From: Gammaproteobacteria bacterium
Lineage (GTDB): Bacteria; Pseudomonadota; Gammaproteobacteria; GCA-001735895
Assembly (NCBI GenBank): GCA_029862125.1
Contig: JAOTXY010000007.1
Coordinates: forward strand, 1 to 64,000
DNA length: 64,000 bases
Reading direction: 5' to 3'
Shown: positions 63,956-64,000 of the stretch, piece after piece
Layout: every line of letters begins with the position of its first letter
How positions within the stretch are numbered: the stretch's first letter is position 1
Made by a program: the position numbers and the translations under genes
The notes under the pieces: model-generated
Seen by the model: only the letters and a program-made list of their open reading frames with translations
What the model was told of the DNA's origin: nothing
Database searches by the model: none

Positions 63956-64000
63956 GGTTCTCACCGTAAATCATCATTACGGCTACCTTTGCATAGACGG

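Overview
The window looks like chromosomal DNA from a motile, probably aquatic gammaproteobacterium. The evidence is the FleQ/FleS/FleR (FlrABC) regulatory trio inside the flagellar locus, consensus sigma-54 and sigma-28 promoters, the queA-tgt-yajC-secD-secF order with a divergent tRNA-Leu, and a HugZ-like/DddP-like gene pair. Genus cannot be decided from the sequence alone. No insertion sequence, prophage, CRISPR array or rRNA was seen.

Region 1 (1-29.7 kb, all minus strand) is a nearly complete polar-flagellum locus. In transcriptional order it holds flgG-H-I-J-K-L, fliC, flaG, fliD, fliS, fliT, fleQ, fleS, fleR, fliE-F-G-H-I-J, fliK, fliL-M-N-O-P-Q-R, flhB and the 5' end of flhA, which runs off the left edge. 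Sigma-54 elements precede flgG, fliE, fliK and fliL, and a sigma-28 element precedes fliC, so the class hierarchy can be read from the DNA. Two long palindromes with nested hairpins lie between fleR and the fliE promoter.

Region 2 (29.8-60.3 kb) is about 30.7 kb of non-flagellar genes. It holds a Lys/Ala-rich histone-like protein, a class III nucleotide cyclase fused to a GFA/CENP-V zinc domain, the queosine and Sec-accessory operon (queA, tgt, yajC, secD, secF), tRNA-Leu(CAA) and a less GC-rich stretch of orphan genes (37.5-41 kb). It continues with an Hsp20 gene with a sigma-32 promoter, a 1269-residue PAS/kinase/REC/Hpt/REC/EAL protein, a thioredoxin-like protein, a VWA/membrane protein pair, an acyltransferase-alpha/beta-hydrolase fusion and a diguanylate cyclase. 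The tightly packed ispF-nagZ-mscS-hpt-mtnP-nudix operon, a heme A synthase, a small decayed ORF, and a DddP-like (DMSP lyase family) gene with a HugZ-like partner complete it.

Region 3 (60.3-64 kb, minus strand) is flgB-C-D-E-F, which in many bacteria is continuous with flgGHIJKL. The canonical flg operon is therefore split between flgF and flgG by region 2, and flgG has its own sigma-54 promoter. Rod and hook (flgB-G), rings (flgH, flgI), export apparatus (fliOPQR, flhAB, fliHIJ), motor and switch (fliFGMN, fliL), hook-filament junction and cap (flgKL, fliD), filament (fliC) and chaperones (fliS, fliT) are all accounted for. flgA, flgM, fliA, flhF, fleN and the che genes are not in view and probably lie outside.
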